This document shows, piece after piece, positions 16,483 to 26,345 of a DNA stretch of 64,000 nt. The stretch is from Oscillospiraceae bacterium (GTDB lineage: Bacteria > Bacillota > Clostridia > Oscillospirales > Ruminococcaceae): assembly GCA_020024155.1 (NCBI GenBank), contig JAHHUE010000002.1, forward strand, positions 6,876 through 70,875, read 5' to 3'. A program made the translations under genes and the position numbers. Under the pieces are notes generated by a model. The model was not told the origin of the DNA. It made no database searches and saw only the letters and a program-made list of their open reading frames with translations. Each line of letters begins with the position of its first letter. The first letter of the stretch is position 1.

Positions 16483-19400
16483 TTATTTATAACTTTGGAT
16501 TGTTATGCCTGTATAGTAGTGTGATAAAATCTGACTGTATGACCAGCCTTCATTTTGAGCATAAAGCTGTGCCCCCCACTGACTCATACCAACACCATGT
16601 CCGTGTCCATAAGTAGTAAATACAAATGTTGAGCCGTCGTAATCTATATCAAAACAATGGGAACGCATAACCATTGCTCCACCTGACTTAAACAAATCTT
16701 CTCTTAAATTTCTGCCTGTTATAGGCATAGTTCTATTTTGATTTTTACTGAAATATGTTGTTTGTCCACAAATAGACATATCGCCGACATAATTACCACT
16801 TGTTCTATTTAAGATTTGGAACCATGTTTCAGGCTCCCCCGTAGGTTCAATACCAACTTCTCTCAATATGTTTTCCATATCTTCTCTTGAATATCTAACA
16901 GTACCTTGATAGCCACTTGCTTGATAATCGTATTTACTTTCAACGGATACTAAATGTCCATAATGCCCACCCCATACTTCTGCTGATGAGTTTGTTCTGC
17001 CTGATGAAGATGCAAAATATGGAGCATAAACTGGTCTTCCACCAATTACCATAATTAAGTCTTTAACTTCATTAACAGCATTTACAACTGAAGTATATGG
17101 CGTTGTTCGGCCTGCAACAGACGGAGCATAATCCCCAATTGACTGCTGATACCTTATGAATGTATGTGTTGCTATTGCTTGAGCTTTCAATGCCTCTGGA
17201 TTCCAACCTGCTGTCATTTCTTTTGAAACAACTTGAGCAAGTATTTTTTCAACAGAATCAGTAACAACTTGTCCATTCATTGTTACAGTAAGTGTATCAA
17301 CTGGGTCTGGTTTTACTTCTGGCTTAGGTTTTTCGTCCGGTTTAGGTTTTTCGTCCGGTTTAGGCTTTTCATCCGGTTTAGGATTTTTATCCGGTTTAGG
17401 ATTTTTATCCGGTTTTGGTTTTTCATTTGGTTTAGTTTCTTCTGTATTAGGTTTTATATAGTCTTCATCATCTTCAAGTGAAGGTCTTTTATTCGAGCTA
17501 TTAGATGAACTACTATCTTTGTCCTTTGATGAACTGTCACCTTTTGATGAGCTGTCTTTTTCGTCTGAAAAACTTGTATCTGAGTCACTGTCATCTTCTT
17601 TTGATGAGCTTTCGCTAGCTTCACTGTCTTGTTCAGAACTGATGTTAGATACATTAGGTTTTGCTATATTTTCTGAATTACCATCGACTTTTTTTGCAAA
17701 ACACATACTTACCATACCTTCATCTGTTACATCTTTAAACACCATAAGGTCATCAAAACCGGTAACATCCTGCACTTCAAAATCTATTTTAGACTCTGCC
17801 AGCACTTCATCAACTACATCTTGGCTATCCTCCATTTTCATAAGTCCATCATACTGTTGCTGTGTATAATCAACTATTGAAAAAATAGAGTATTTATTAT
17901 AATCACCTTTATCTTCAAAAACTAAAACTTCTTTATCATTTTGCCAGTTTTTTATATCTTCAAAACCAGTATATGTTTTTATACCGGCAATTGAAGTATC
18001 CTCATATACAACACTGCCTTTTTCTTTTTCAAACATTTTATATGAGCCTATTGCATATTCGGTAGGAATATTTTTTACTGTTATCCAGCCCTTTAATTTA
18101 AGGTTTTGAGCCCAAGAGCCGGATATTAAATCTACTGTATCCTGCTCAAAACCCTCTGAAAAAAAATTGTTGCTATGCCTCTGACTTATAATACTAGATA
18201 CTGTATCTTTTGAAAATATATTTGAAAAAAAAGAAAAATCACCTAAATTTCCATCTTTTGTTACAAATAAATATCCAAAAGCAATAATTACAGCAAGCAA
18301 TATAACTGATAAACCAATTATAAGATAATCAATTATCTTTTTGTTTTTTGATTTTGATTTTTTTGGAGCAATTTCCAATACATCGTCAATTGGAAGATTA
18401 AATATTACTCTACGCAATAAATCAAGTGCATATTGTGTTGCAAGGTTTGTTATTGTTTCTCTATTGCCTGCAAAATGATGTTTTACAACATAAGTTTTTT
18501 CTTTTGTTGAAACAGCAATATATACAAGACCAACATCATCTCCGGTTGGACCTGCATATCCAGTTGTTGCAACACCATATGTGCTTTCTGCTTTTTTACG
18601 AATATTATTAGCCATCTGAGCTGCAACTTCACTGCTTACTGCTGTATATGTTTCTATTGCATCTTGCTCTACATCAAGTATTTCAACTTTTTGTTTATCA
18701 GAATATGCACATACACCAAGTTCAAATACCATTGATGAACCTGATATACTTGTTAATCTTGATGAAATTCTGCCACCGGTACAACTTTCTGCTGTTGCAA
18801 CAGTCTGCATAGTTTTAGAAAGTGTATTAACTAACACACTTTCAACATTATCAACATCAACACCATAAATATGCTCGCTTATCTTTCTGCTAATCTGTGC
18901 ATATTGTTTATCAAGAAGTTCGTCTGCTTCTTTGTCGCTTTGTGCTTTTGCTGTAATGCGTATTGTAACTTCGCCATCACCTTTTGCGTAAAGAGCCGCT
19001 GTTGGATTTTCACAATCCAAGACCTCTTTCACTTTTGTTTCAAGCATACTTTCCCCTATGCCAATTGTTTTTACATAACGGGATTTGATAACACCTCTAA
19101 CCAATTTTTTCAAAATTGGCATAACTTGTTTATCCATCATAGGTTTAAGTTCTTTTGGAGGACCAGGCAATAAAACTGCCATTTTTTCACCATCTATAAA
19201 AACTATACCTGGTGCTGTACCATTTTCGTTATTTAAGAACTTGCCTTTTTTAGGAACAAACGCTTGTTGTTTATTGTTATCTGTCATAACACGATTCATT
19301 TTCTCAAAGTGAAGTTTTATTCTATCTTCAACTTCTTGACTATAAACAAGAGTATCATTGTATACTTGTGCAACCGTTTGTTTTGTAAGGTCGTCATCTG

Positions 19401-19614
19401 TTGGCCCAAGTCCACCAGAAAAAATAACAATATCGCTTCTTTCCTTTGCTGTCTGCACAGCTTGTGTAAGTCGTTCTTTGTTATCACCAACAACTTGCTG
19501 ATTGTATACAGATATACCAATTTCAGACAATGCTTGTGCAAGATATTGTGCATTGGTATTTACTATATCGCCAAGCAATAACTCTGTGCCAACACAAATA
19601 ATTTCTGCGCGCAA
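16483..19614 (-). CDS. cinA: CinA-TM-sortase-like-SpoIID fusion protein
   Basis: A single 1043-residue reading frame. Residues 1-170 are the MoaB-like CinA domain (GTELLLGDIVNTN; SGGLGPTDDD). Residues 255-405 are the CinA C-terminal domain (ATAESCTGGRISSRLT; TGYAGP), which in other bacteria deamidates NMN. A basic patch (KKSKSKNKK) and one helix at 427-451 predict CinA inside and the remainder outside. Residues 480-645 resemble a class B sortase in outline (GWITVKNIPTEYAI, YNKYSIFSIVDYT) without the TLSTC active site. A Ser/Asp-rich stretch (650-715) and Lys-Pro-Asp repeats (725-770) lead to a SpoIID/LytB domain (785-1043), with probable catalytic Glu799 and GHGHGVGMSQWGAQ. SpoIID cleaves peptidoglycan glycan strands. 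The start is TTG, after AAAGGGTG. It lies 43 bp after thiI. Confidence 0.9.
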   Translation of the reverse strand: MRAEIICVGTELLLGDIVNTNAQYLAQALSEIGISVYNQQVVGDNKERLTQAVQTAKERSDIVIFSGGLGPTDDDLTKQTVAQVYNDTLVYSQEVEDRIKLHFEKMNRVMTDNNKQQAFVPKKGKFLNNENGTAPGIVFIDGEKMAVLLPGPPKELKPMMDKQVMPILKKLVRGVIKSRYVKTIGIGESMLETKVKEVLDCENPTAALYAKGDGEVTIRITAKAQSDKEADELLDKQYAQISRKISEHIYGVDVDNVESVLVNTLSKTMQTVATAESCTGGRISSRLTSISGSSMVFELGVCAYSDKQKVEILDVEQDAIETYTAVSSEVAAQMANNIRKKAESTYGVATTGYAGPTGDDVGLVYIAVSTKEKTYVVKHHFAGNRETITNLATQYALDLLRRVIFNLPIDDVLEIAPKKSKSKNKKIIDYLIIGLSVILLAVIIAFGYLFVTKDGNLGDFSFFSNIFSKDTVSSIISQRHSNNFFSEGFEQDTVDLISGSWAQNLKLKGWITVKNIPTEYAIGSYKMFEKEKGSVVYEDTSIAGIKTYTGFEDIKNWQNDKEVLVFEDKGDYNKYSIFSIVDYTQQQYDGLMKMEDSQDVVDEVLAESKIDFEVQDVTGFDDLMVFKDVTDEGMVSMCFAKKVDGNSENIAKPNVSNISSEQDSEASESSSKEDDSDSDTSFSDEKDSSSKGDSSSKDKDSSSSNSSNKRPSLEDDEDYIKPNTEETKPNEKPKPDKNPKPDKNPKPDEKPKPDEKPKPDEKPKPEVKPDPVDTLTVTMNGQVVTDSVEKILAQVVSKEMTAGWNPEALKAQAIATHTFIRYQQSIGDYAPSVAGRTTPYTSVVNAVNEVKDLIMVIGGRPVYAPYFASSSGRTNSSAEVWGGHYGHLVSVESKYDYQASGYQGTVRYSREDMENILREVGIEPTGEPETWFQILNRTSGNYVGDMSICGQTTYFSKNQNRTMPITGRNLREDLFKSGGAMVMRSHCFDIDYDGSTFVFTTYGHGHGVGMSQWGAQLYAQNEGWSYSQILSHYYTGITIQSYK
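17323..17430 (-). repeat. 18-bp tandem repeats encoding a Lys-Pro-Asp linker
   Basis: Six imperfect copies of an 18-bp unit, whose plus-strand form is TTTAGGTTTTTCGTCCGG, encode the hexad KPDEKP/KPDKNP in the extracytoplasmic linker of the CinA-SpoIID protein. Copy number is likely to vary between strains. Such a linker probably spans the cell wall. Confidence 0.9.
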
Positions 19615-19657
19615 TTATTTCACCCTTTCCTCTAATATTTTTATACTATCTTTTAAA

Positions 19658-20842
19658 TTAAACTATATTTACAAATACTTTTTCAACCTGAGCCATTGCC
19701 TCATCTTCTAATTTGCGAAGTGTTTCCATATTCATATTTTCTTCTGCATTAAGAATTTCTTCCATAGAAGGTTTTGTTTTTGGATGGCTTGGTGTAAAGA
19801 TTGTACAGCAGTCTTCAAAAGGAAGAATTGATGTTTCAAATGTATCAATTTTTCTTGCTATCTCTGTAATTTCGTTTTTGTCCATACCTATTACAGGGCG
19901 AAGTATTGGCATTTCAACAGATGAGTCTGTTGCTTTTATTGCTTTAAGTGTTTGGCTTGCAACCTGAGCAAGACTTTCGCCAGTAATTATAGCCTCTGCA
20001 CCATTTTCTTCTGCAAGTTTCTCTGTAATTCTCATCATACTTCTACGCATAAGAACTGTAAATAATTCCGGAACACCATTATCACGGATATATTCTTGTG
20101 GAACTGTAAAAGGAACAATATAAAGTGTAATATCTCCGGTGTATTCTTTAACCTTTTCACAAAGGGTAATAACTTTTTGTCTTGCTCTTTCACTTGTGTA
20201 TGGAGGAGAAGCAAAGTGAACAGCCATAAGGTTCATACCTCTTTTAGCCATCATATAAGCAGCAACAGGGCTGTCTATACCACCGGAAAGCATAAGAGCA
20301 CCTTTACCTGATGTAGATACAGGCATACCACCTGCTGCCTGTTCTTTTCCTCCATGAACATAAGCGCCAAAATCACGAATTTCAACCATAACTGTTGCAT
20401 CTGGATTATTGACATCAACTCTAAGATGATGATATTTGCTAAGAATTCTGCCACCAAGTTCTCTTGCTATTTCCGGCGATTTCATCGGGAAAGCTTTATC
20501 ACTTCTCTTTGCAACAACTTTAAATGTTTTTGCATTTCTCAATGTATCTTCAAGATATTCAACTGCTGTTTTTGCAATAACTTCAAAATCTTTTTCAACA
20601 ACAACAGCTTTACTTATTGTTGCAATACCAAAAATCTTCTTGATTTTTTCGTATGCTGCATCAACATCACTATCTTCTGTTTCAGGTTCAACATATATTG
20701 TACTTTGTGCTTTATATGTTTTAAATTTACCAAGTTTTTTAATTCTTCTTCTGATTGTCTTCATCAGCTGTGCTTCAAATGTGCTTTTATTAAGCCCTTT
20801 AAGACAAACTTCGCCAAGATAGCAAATAATCAATTGTTTCAT
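19658..20842 (-). CDS. thiI: tRNA 4-thiouridine sulfurtransferase ThiI
   Basis: Adenylates U8 of tRNA and transfers sulfur to give s4U; in some bacteria it also serves thiazole synthesis. The 394-residue protein has an N-terminal ferredoxin-like/THUMP region (residues 1-165). An AANH PP-loop domain follows with LMLSGGIDSPVAAYMM near residue 182, and ITGESLAQVASQT. There is no C-terminal rhodanese domain, as in most Firmicutes, so sulfur should come directly from the upstream cysteine desulfurase. The start overlaps that gene's stop codon by one base (TAATG). Confidence 0.96.
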   Translation of the reverse strand: MKQLIICYLGEVCLKGLNKSTFEAQLMKTIRRRIKKLGKFKTYKAQSTIYVEPETEDSDVDAAYEKIKKIFGIATISKAVVVEKDFEVIAKTAVEYLEDTLRNAKTFKVVAKRSDKAFPMKSPEIARELGGRILSKYHHLRVDVNNPDATVMVEIRDFGAYVHGGKEQAAGGMPVSTSGKGALMLSGGIDSPVAAYMMAKRGMNLMAVHFASPPYTSERARQKVITLCEKVKEYTGDITLYIVPFTVPQEYIRDNGVPELFTVLMRRSMMRITEKLAEENGAEAIITGESLAQVASQTLKAIKATDSSVEMPILRPVIGMDKNEITEIARKIDTFETSILPFEDCCTIFTPSHPKTKPSMEEILNAEENMNMETLRKLEDEAMAQVEKVFVNIV

Positions 20843-21978
20843 TACTTTTTCACCTTCTGTAATTTTTCTTGTGCAGATTTAAGAGCTGCAATAAACTTAT
20901 CTATATCTTCTTCTGTTGTATTTACACCAAAACTTACCCTTATAGCACTGTCTATTCTTTTATCACTAAGTCTCATCGCTTCAAGTGTGTGACTTGCTGA
21001 GCCTTTTGAGCAAGCTGAACCTGATGAAATATAAATTTCGTCTTGTTCAAGAAAATGAAGTAATGTTTCACTGCGATAATTCATAAAAGAAAAGTTCACT
21101 GTATAAGGCATTGCATTATTTGGAGAGTTTACAATAACATTATCAAACTGCTTTAAACCGTCAAGAAGTCTTTCTTTCAACACTGTATAGTGGTTTAAAT
21201 TCTGCTTTATATTATTGCCAAGAAGTTCGCAAGCCTTTTCAAGCCCAAGAATATAGTGGATATTCTCTGTACCAGCTCTAAGACCTCTTTCTTGTCCACC
21301 ACCTATGATAACTGATTTTATATTTGTGCCTTTTCTAAGGAATAAACCACCTATACCTTTTGGAGCATTGATTTTGTGTCCTGAAAACGCAATTGATTCT
21401 GCCATAATCTTTGTTGTATCAATAGGCACTTTCATAAATGACTGTGTTGCATCAATATGTATAACGGTACGTTTATTTTTTTGCTTTATCTTTTCACACA
21501 GACTTTTTACATCTATAACTGCGCCTGTTTCATTGTTAACATGAATCATTGTAACAAGTGCTGTTTTGCTGTCCACTGCATCAAGTAACTCGTTTGCATC
21601 AATATTTCCATCTTCTTGTGGGTTAATATTTACAATAGTAAAGCCCATTTCTTTAAGATTTTCAAGTGGCATTCTCACAGACGGATGCTCATATCCTGTT
21701 GTTACAATTTTATTTGCCCAGTTTTTTCTAGCCATAGCAAGACCGTAAATTGCAATGTTATTGCTTTCTGACGCACAAGATGTAAAGTAAATCTCATCAT
21801 CTTTTGCATTTATAAATCCTGCGATAGTAGCTCTTGCTTTATTTATTTTATTTTCTGTTACAGCACCAATTTTATATAATGAAGATGGATTTGCAAAATC
21901 CTCTGAAAGACTTTTTGCAATCACATCTGCAACTTGAATGTTTATCGGTGTTGTTGCTGCATTATCAAGATAAATCAT
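20842..21978 (-). CDS. Cysteine desulfurase, NifS/IscS family (ThiI partner)
   Basis: A PLP enzyme converting cysteine to alanine and an enzyme-bound persulfide. The 378-residue protein begins MIYLDNAATTPI. It contains the HVNNETGA segment, the PLP-lysine context SGHKINAPKGIGG, and the cysteine loop SSGSACSKGSASHTL. I chose ATG at 21978, which has AGAGGT upstream and gives the family's usual N-terminus; an in-frame methionine 12 codons upstream is less likely. The one-base overlap with thiI indicates a dedicated sulfur donor for s4U (NifZ-like in Bacillus terms). Iron-sulfur scaffold genes are absent. Confidence 0.94.
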   Translation of the reverse strand: MIYLDNAATTPINIQVADVIAKSLSEDFANPSSLYKIGAVTENKINKARATIAGFINAKDDEIYFTSCASESNNIAIYGLAMARKNWANKIVTTGYEHPSVRMPLENLKEMGFTIVNINPQEDGNIDANELLDAVDSKTALVTMIHVNNETGAVIDVKSLCEKIKQKNKRTVIHIDATQSFMKVPIDTTKIMAESIAFSGHKINAPKGIGGLFLRKGTNIKSVIIGGGQERGLRAGTENIHYILGLEKACELLGNNIKQNLNHYTVLKERLLDGLKQFDNVIVNSPNNAMPYTVNFSFMNYRSETLLHFLEQDEIYISSGSACSKGSASHTLEAMRLSDKRIDSAIRVSFGVNTTEEDIDKFIAALKSAQEKLQKVKK

Positions 21979-22217
21979 TATATCAACCTCTTGTATCTGA
22001 GAATATTCATTCAAATTAGTTTATTATAACATAAATAAACAATTTAGTAAATTAGTTATTAAAAATACTGTCAGTATTACTTAATATTTATACAGTGTAT
22101 ATTAAAACTTTTGTATTTTTATTTTGTTTACAACTTCAATTTTTATGTTATGATTGTGTATATGATTTTAAATCATATATATTATTTGGTTAGTTATTAT
22201 GGAGGTGTGTATTTAAG

Positions 22218-23885
22218 ATGAAAACTGATATTGAAATTGCTCAAAGTGCAAATATGTTGCCTATTGAAGAAATTGCTGAAAAAATTGGTCTTTCAAGAAA
22301 AGAAATCAGTCTTTATGGTGATTACAAAGCAAAAATTGATTTGGCTAAAATAAAAAACATGCCAAGCAAAAACGGTAAACTTATTCTTGTTACTGCAATA
22401 AGTCCAACTCCTGCTGGTGAAGGCAAAACAACAACAAGTATTGGTCTTGGCGATGGTCTTGCAAAACTTGGCAGAAATGTTATGCTTTGTCTTAGAGAGC
22501 CAAGTCTTGGCCCAGTATTTGGTGTAAAAGGTGGTGCAGCTGGTGGTGGATATGCTCAGGTTGTTCCAATGGAAGACATAAATCTTCATTTTACCGGAGA
22601 TTTGCACGCAATTGGTGCAGCAAACAATCTTCTTGCAGCTTTAATAGACAATCATATTCAACAAGGAAATCAACTTGGAATTGATTCACGCAGAATTACT
22701 TGGAAACGCTGTGTTGATATGAACGACAGACAATTGCGTTTTATCACAGATGGTCTTGGTGGAAAAGCAAACGGCACTCCAAGAGAAGACGGATTTGATA
22801 TTACTGTTGCAAGTGAAATTATGGCAATTTTCTGCCTTGCAAGTGACCTTGCTGACCTTAAAGAGCGTATTTCTCGCATAGTTGTTGGATATACTTTTTC
22901 AAACGAACCTGTTACAGTTGCTCAGCTTGGTTGTCAAGGTGCAATTGCAGCACTTTTAAAAGATGCTATAAACCCTAACCTTGTACAAACTCTTGAAAAC
23001 ACACCTTGTATTATACATGGTGGCCCTTTTGCAAACATTGCACATGGATGTAACAGTGCAATAGCAACAAAACTTGGGCTTAAATTATCTGACTATGTTG
23101 TTACAGAAGCAGGATTCGGTGCTGACCTTGGTGCAGAAAAATTCCTTAACATCAAATGCCGTATGAACGGTCTTGCTCCTAATGCCGTTGTTATCGTTGC
23201 AACAATTCGTGCTCTTAAACATCATGGTGGTGTTGCAAAAGCAGACCTCAATAATGAAAATATTGATGCTCTCAAAGCAGGTCTTGCAAACCTTGGCAGA
23301 CATATACACAATATTAAAGATAACTTTAAACTTCCTTGTGTTGTTGCTGTTAACAGCTTCCCTTCTGACACCAAAGCAGAAGTTAATGCTGTATTTGAAT
23401 ACTGTGAAAACCTTGGTGTTCCTTGTTCATTCAGCGAAGTATTTGCAAAAGGTGGCGAAGGTGGTATTGACCTTGCACAAAAGGTACTTGATATTATAGA
23501 AGATGATAGTAAAATTAACTTTACATATCCAGAAGATATGAAAGTTGATGAAAAAATCAAAACTATATGTACAAAAATTTATGGTGCTGACACAGTTACA
23601 TTCTCAAAATCTGCTCAGACAATGCTTAAAAATCTTACTCTTCAAGGCTATGATAAACTTCCGGTATGTATAGCAAAAACACAATATTCATTCTCTGATA
23701 ATGCAAGTTTAATTTCTGCTCCATCAGGCTTTACAATGAATGTTAGAGAATTGCGTCTTTCTGCCGGTGCTGGTTTTGTTGTTGCTGTTATGGGCGATAT
23801 TATGACAATGCCAGGACTTCCAAAAGTTCCTGCTGCAATGAACATTGATATTGACGAAAACGGTATTATCAGTGGTTTATTCTAA
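22218..23885 (+). CDS. fhs: Formate--tetrahydrofolate ligase
   Basis: ATP-dependent formation of 10-formyl-THF from formate and THF, the entry of formate into C1 metabolism and the methyl branch of acetogenesis. The 555-residue protein has the P-loop region [18 protein letters not shown] near residue 65, [22 protein letters not shown] in two adjoining segments, and the C-terminal [27 protein letters not shown] lies upstream of the ATG. The 200-bp leader contains a plausible TTTACA/TATGAT promoter. The gene has its own terminator. No other Wood-Ljungdahl genes are in the window. Confidence 0.97.
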   Translation: MKTDIEIAQSANMLPIEEIAEKIGLSRKEISLYGDYKAKIDLAKIKNMPSKNGKLILVTAISPTPAGEGKTTTSIGLGDGLAKLGRNVMLCLREPSLGPVFGVKGGAAGGGYAQVVPMEDINLHFTGDLHAIGAANNLLAALIDNHIQQGNQLGIDSRRITWKRCVDMNDRQLRFITDGLGGKANGTPREDGFDITVASEIMAIFCLASDLADLKERISRIVVGYTFSNEPVTVAQLGCQGAIAALLKDAINPNLVQTLENTPCIIHGGPFANIAHGCNSAIATKLGLKLSDYVVTEAGFGADLGAEKFLNIKCRMNGLAPNAVVIVATIRALKHHGGVAKADLNNENIDALKAGLANLGRHIHNIKDNFKLPCVVAVNSFPSDTKAEVNAVFEYCENLGVPCSFSEVFAKGGEGGIDLAQKVLDIIEDDSKINFTYPEDMKVDEKIKTICTKIYGADTVTFSKSAQTMLKNLTLQGYDKLPVCIAKTQYSFSDNASLISAPSGFTMNVRELRLSAGAGFVVAVMGDIMTMPGLPKVPAAMNIDIDENGIISGLF

Positions 23886-23893
23886 TAAATAAT

Positions 23894-23931
23894 AAAAAGT
23901 GCTCTGTTAATAAAATATAAGAGCACTTTTT
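23894..23931 (+). terminator. Intrinsic terminator of fhs
   Basis: The stem AAAAAGTGCTCT pairs with AGAGCACTTTTT and is followed by TTATTTTG, nine bases after the fhs stop. Confidence 0.88.
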
Positions 23932-23968
23932 TATTTTGATACATTTTATTTTTTAATACATATATACA

Positions 23969-23997
23969 TTGACAAATTTTGTAATAAGTAATAAATT
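23969..23997 (+). promoter_or_regulatory. Promoter of the first MATE gene
   Basis: A consensus -35 TTGACA (23969-23974) is followed after 17 bp by TAAATT (23992-23997). A nearby TATTAT could serve as an alternative -10. It lies about 70-90 bp before the MATE start codon. Confidence 0.6.
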
Positions 23998-24014
23998 ATT
24001 ATATAGACTTTTTT

Positions 24015-24037
24015 ACCGTCTTTTTTACAAAGACGGT
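24015..24037 (+). promoter_or_regulatory. Terminator-like leader hairpin (possible attenuator)
   Basis: The stem ACCGTCTTT (24015-24023) pairs with AAAGACGGT (24029-24037) and is followed by TTATTTATTTTAT. It sits between the promoter and the MATE start codon, so it would act in the leader of that transcript instead of ending fhs, which has its own terminator. Confidence 0.5.
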
Positions 24038-24068
24038 TTATTTATTTTATACAATTTGAGGTGACTCT

Positions 24069-25442
24069 ATGAATGATAATCAAACACAAAGTCTTGGTAA
24101 AGAACCTATTGGTAAATTACTTTTAAAACTGTCTGCACCAGCAATTGCTGCTCAGCTTGTAAACCTTTTATATAATCTTGTTGACCGTATGTATATAGGT
24201 CATATACAAAATATTGGCAAATTGGCTCTTACAGGTGTTGGTGTATGTTTGCCACTTATTATGATAATTTCTGCTTTTGCAGCACTTGTTGGTATGGGGG
24301 CTGCTCCAAGAGCGTCAATATTTCTTGGCAAAGGTGATGCCGAAAGTGCAGAAAAAACTCTTGGTAACAGTTTTAGTCTTTTAATTATATTATCTATAAC
24401 TCTTACTTTAATATTTACATTTTTTTCAAGAGATATGCTTCTTATATTCGGAGCAAGTGAAAATACAATTTCATACTCTATGGATTATATGACAATTTAC
24501 AGTCTTGGTACAATATTTGTTCAGCTTACACTTGGTCTTAACGCATTTATAAGTGCACAAGGTTTTGCAAAAACAAGTATGACAACTGTACTTATTGGTG
24601 CAATATGCAATATTATTCTTGACCCTATATTTATTTTTGGATTCAATATGGGTGTAAAAGGTGCTGCACTTGCAACTATAATTTCTCAGGCAGTATCTAT
24701 GGTATGGATTTTAAAATTCCTTACAGGCAGTAAAACAGTTCTCAAAATAAAAAAGGAAAATATGCGTCTGAAAAAAGATATTATTCTTCCTTGCATAGCT
24801 CTTGGATTATCTCCATTTATTATGCAATCCACAGAAAGTCTTATTGCTATTTCCTTTAACTCTTCACTTTTAAAATACGGTGGAGATATTGCTGTTGGCA
24901 CTATGACTATCTTAACAAGTGTTACCCAATTTTCAATGTTGCCTTTGATGGGACTTACTCAAGGCAGTCAGCCTATTATAAGCTATAACTATGGTGCAAA
25001 AAATGCAGAAAGAGTTAAAAAAACATTCAAATTACTCATTATCTGTTGCCTTACATTCTCAACAACTCTTTGGGCTTTATCTATGGGATTCCCAGATGTA
25101 TTTATTAAAATATTTAACAATGACCCAGAACTTGTTGCTTTTGCAACTCCTGCTTTGAGAATTTATATGGCAGTAAGTTGTGTATTTGGTGCTCAGGTTG
25201 CTTGTCAGCAAACATTTATTGCTCTGGGTAATGCAAAAAGTAGTCTTTTCTTGGCAATTTTAAGAAAAATAATTTTACTTATTCCTCTTATCTTCATCTT
25301 GCCACTGTTCATTGAAAATAAAACAAATGCTGTATTCTTAGCAGAACCGGTTGCTGATTTAATTGCTGTAAGCTGCACAGTTATATTGTTTACTGTTCAA
25401 TTTAGAAGAAATATGGCAGCCTTAGAACATAAACACAATTAA
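24069..25442 (+). CDS. MATE-family efflux transporter
   Basis: A 457-residue polytopic membrane protein of the MATE superfamily, with about 12 hydrophobic helices. It shows the NorM-type start PIGKLLLKLSAPAIAAQLVNLLYNLVDRMYIGH, the mid-protein repeat of this motif (LGLSPFIMQSTES) and the GLTQGSQPIISYNYGA motif. Such proteins export cationic drugs or other organic compounds using Na+ or H+ gradients. The substrate is unknown. The ATG follows a GAGGTGA ribosome site. The leader has a hairpin that could control expression. Confidence 0.92.
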   Translation: MNDNQTQSLGKEPIGKLLLKLSAPAIAAQLVNLLYNLVDRMYIGHIQNIGKLALTGVGVCLPLIMIISAFAALVGMGAAPRASIFLGKGDAESAEKTLGNSFSLLIILSITLTLIFTFFSRDMLLIFGASENTISYSMDYMTIYSLGTIFVQLTLGLNAFISAQGFAKTSMTTVLIGAICNIILDPIFIFGFNMGVKGAALATIISQAVSMVWILKFLTGSKTVLKIKKENMRLKKDIILPCIALGLSPFIMQSTESLIAISFNSSLLKYGGDIAVGTMTILTSVTQFSMLPLMGLTQGSQPIISYNYGAKNAERVKKTFKLLIICCLTFSTTLWALSMGFPDVFIKIFNNDPELVAFATPALRIYMAVSCVFGAQVACQQTFIALGNAKSSLFLAILRKIILLIPLIFILPLFIENKTNAVFLAEPVADLIAVSCTVILFTVQFRRNMAALEHKHN

Positions 25443-25464
25443 CAAAAATTTTATATAAAAAAAT

Positions 25465-25498
25465 AAACATATCATAAGTTAAATCTTATGATATGTTT
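25465..25498. terminator. Bidirectional terminator between MATE gene and degV
   Basis: The 14-bp perfect stem AAACATATCATAAG pairs with CTTATGATATGTTT. T/A runs on both sides suit the two convergent genes. Confidence 0.85.
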
Positions 25499-25502
25499 TT
25501 TA

Positions 25503-26345
25503 TTATGCATTTTTAAAAAATGCAACAGCAATTGCACCAGGTCCAACATGTGTTCCTACAACAGAACCTATTGTTGATATGCTTAAATCAGAAACATTTC
25601 CTTTCCATAGGTTTTCGCTGTCATCTATATAAGTTTTAAGCAAGCTATCATCATTGCCGGAATATCCCAAAAGCAAAGGCTTTGAAAAATCTACACCACC
25701 GTATTTTTCAATTTCTTCAACCAAAAGATTGTTTCCTTGTTTTGAACCTCTTGCTTTTCCAAGCATTCTTATTTCTCCATCTTCAAGACAAAGAACAGGT
25801 TTTATTGATAAAAGTCCACCAGCCAAAGCAACAGCTTTTGAAATTCTGCCACCTTTTTTAAGATATTCAAGAGTATCAAGCAATGCAACTAGACGAATAT
25901 TTTCTCTTTCTCTTTTAAGAACTGCTGCTATCTCCTGTGCTGATATTCCATCTTCTGCAAGTTTTACTGCCATTTCTGCAAGAATTCCTGCTCCTATTGC
26001 AACAGATTTTGTATCAACAATAAATACATTATCAAATTCGGCTGCTGCGATATTAGCACTTTGATATGTACCTGATAACTTTGATGATATTGTCAACACA
26101 ACCAATGCAGAACCGTCTGCTGTTTCTCTGTTAAAAACATCCATAAACGCCTGTGGTGTTGGCTGGCTTGTTGTCGGCAGTTCCTTGCAATTCTTTAATT
26201 TTTCATAAAACTTGTCGTTTGAAATTGTCACCCCGTCAATAAATTCTTCTGCACCAAAATGTACAGACAGTGGAACAACCACACATTTACTTCTTACATT
26301 ATCTGTTATATTTGCTGTTGAATCTATAATTATTTTTACTTTCAT
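25503..26345 (-). CDS. DegV-family fatty-acid-binding protein (FakB-like)
   Basis: A 280-residue cytosolic DegV protein. Family members bind a long-chain fatty acid and, as FakB, present it to the kinase FakA for phosphorylation. Recognised features are KIIIDSTANIT at the start, PLSVHFGAEEFIDGV, TTSQPTPQAFMDVF, TISSKLSGTYQSA (acyl carboxylate-binding Ser), and VGTHVGPGAIAVAFF at the end. It begins inside the last four bases of marR (ATGA overlap), so the two are co-translated. No fakA is nearby. Confidence 0.92.
   Translation of the reverse strand: MKVKIIIDSTANITDNVRSKCVVVPLSVHFGAEEFIDGVTISNDKFYEKLKNCKELPTTSQPTPQAFMDVFNRETADGSALVVLTISSKLSGTYQSANIAAAEFDNVFIVDTKSVAIGAGILAEMAVKLAEDGISAQEIAAVLKRERENIRLVALLDTLEYLKKGGRISKAVALAGGLLSIKPVLCLEDGEIRMLGKARGSKQGNNLLVEEIEKYGGVDFSKPLLLGYSGNDDSLLKTYIDDSENLWKGNVSDLSISTIGSVVGTHVGPGAIAVAFFKNA

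Noticed and set aside
17323..17430. Short regular repeats that could be taken for a CRISPR array
   Set aside because: The 18-bp units are contiguous with no unique spacers and encode a protein linker in frame.
17233..17481. Arg/Phe repeat protein on the plus strand
   Set aside because: It is the antisense of the 18-bp repeats that encode the Lys-Pro-Asp linker of the CinA-SpoIID protein.
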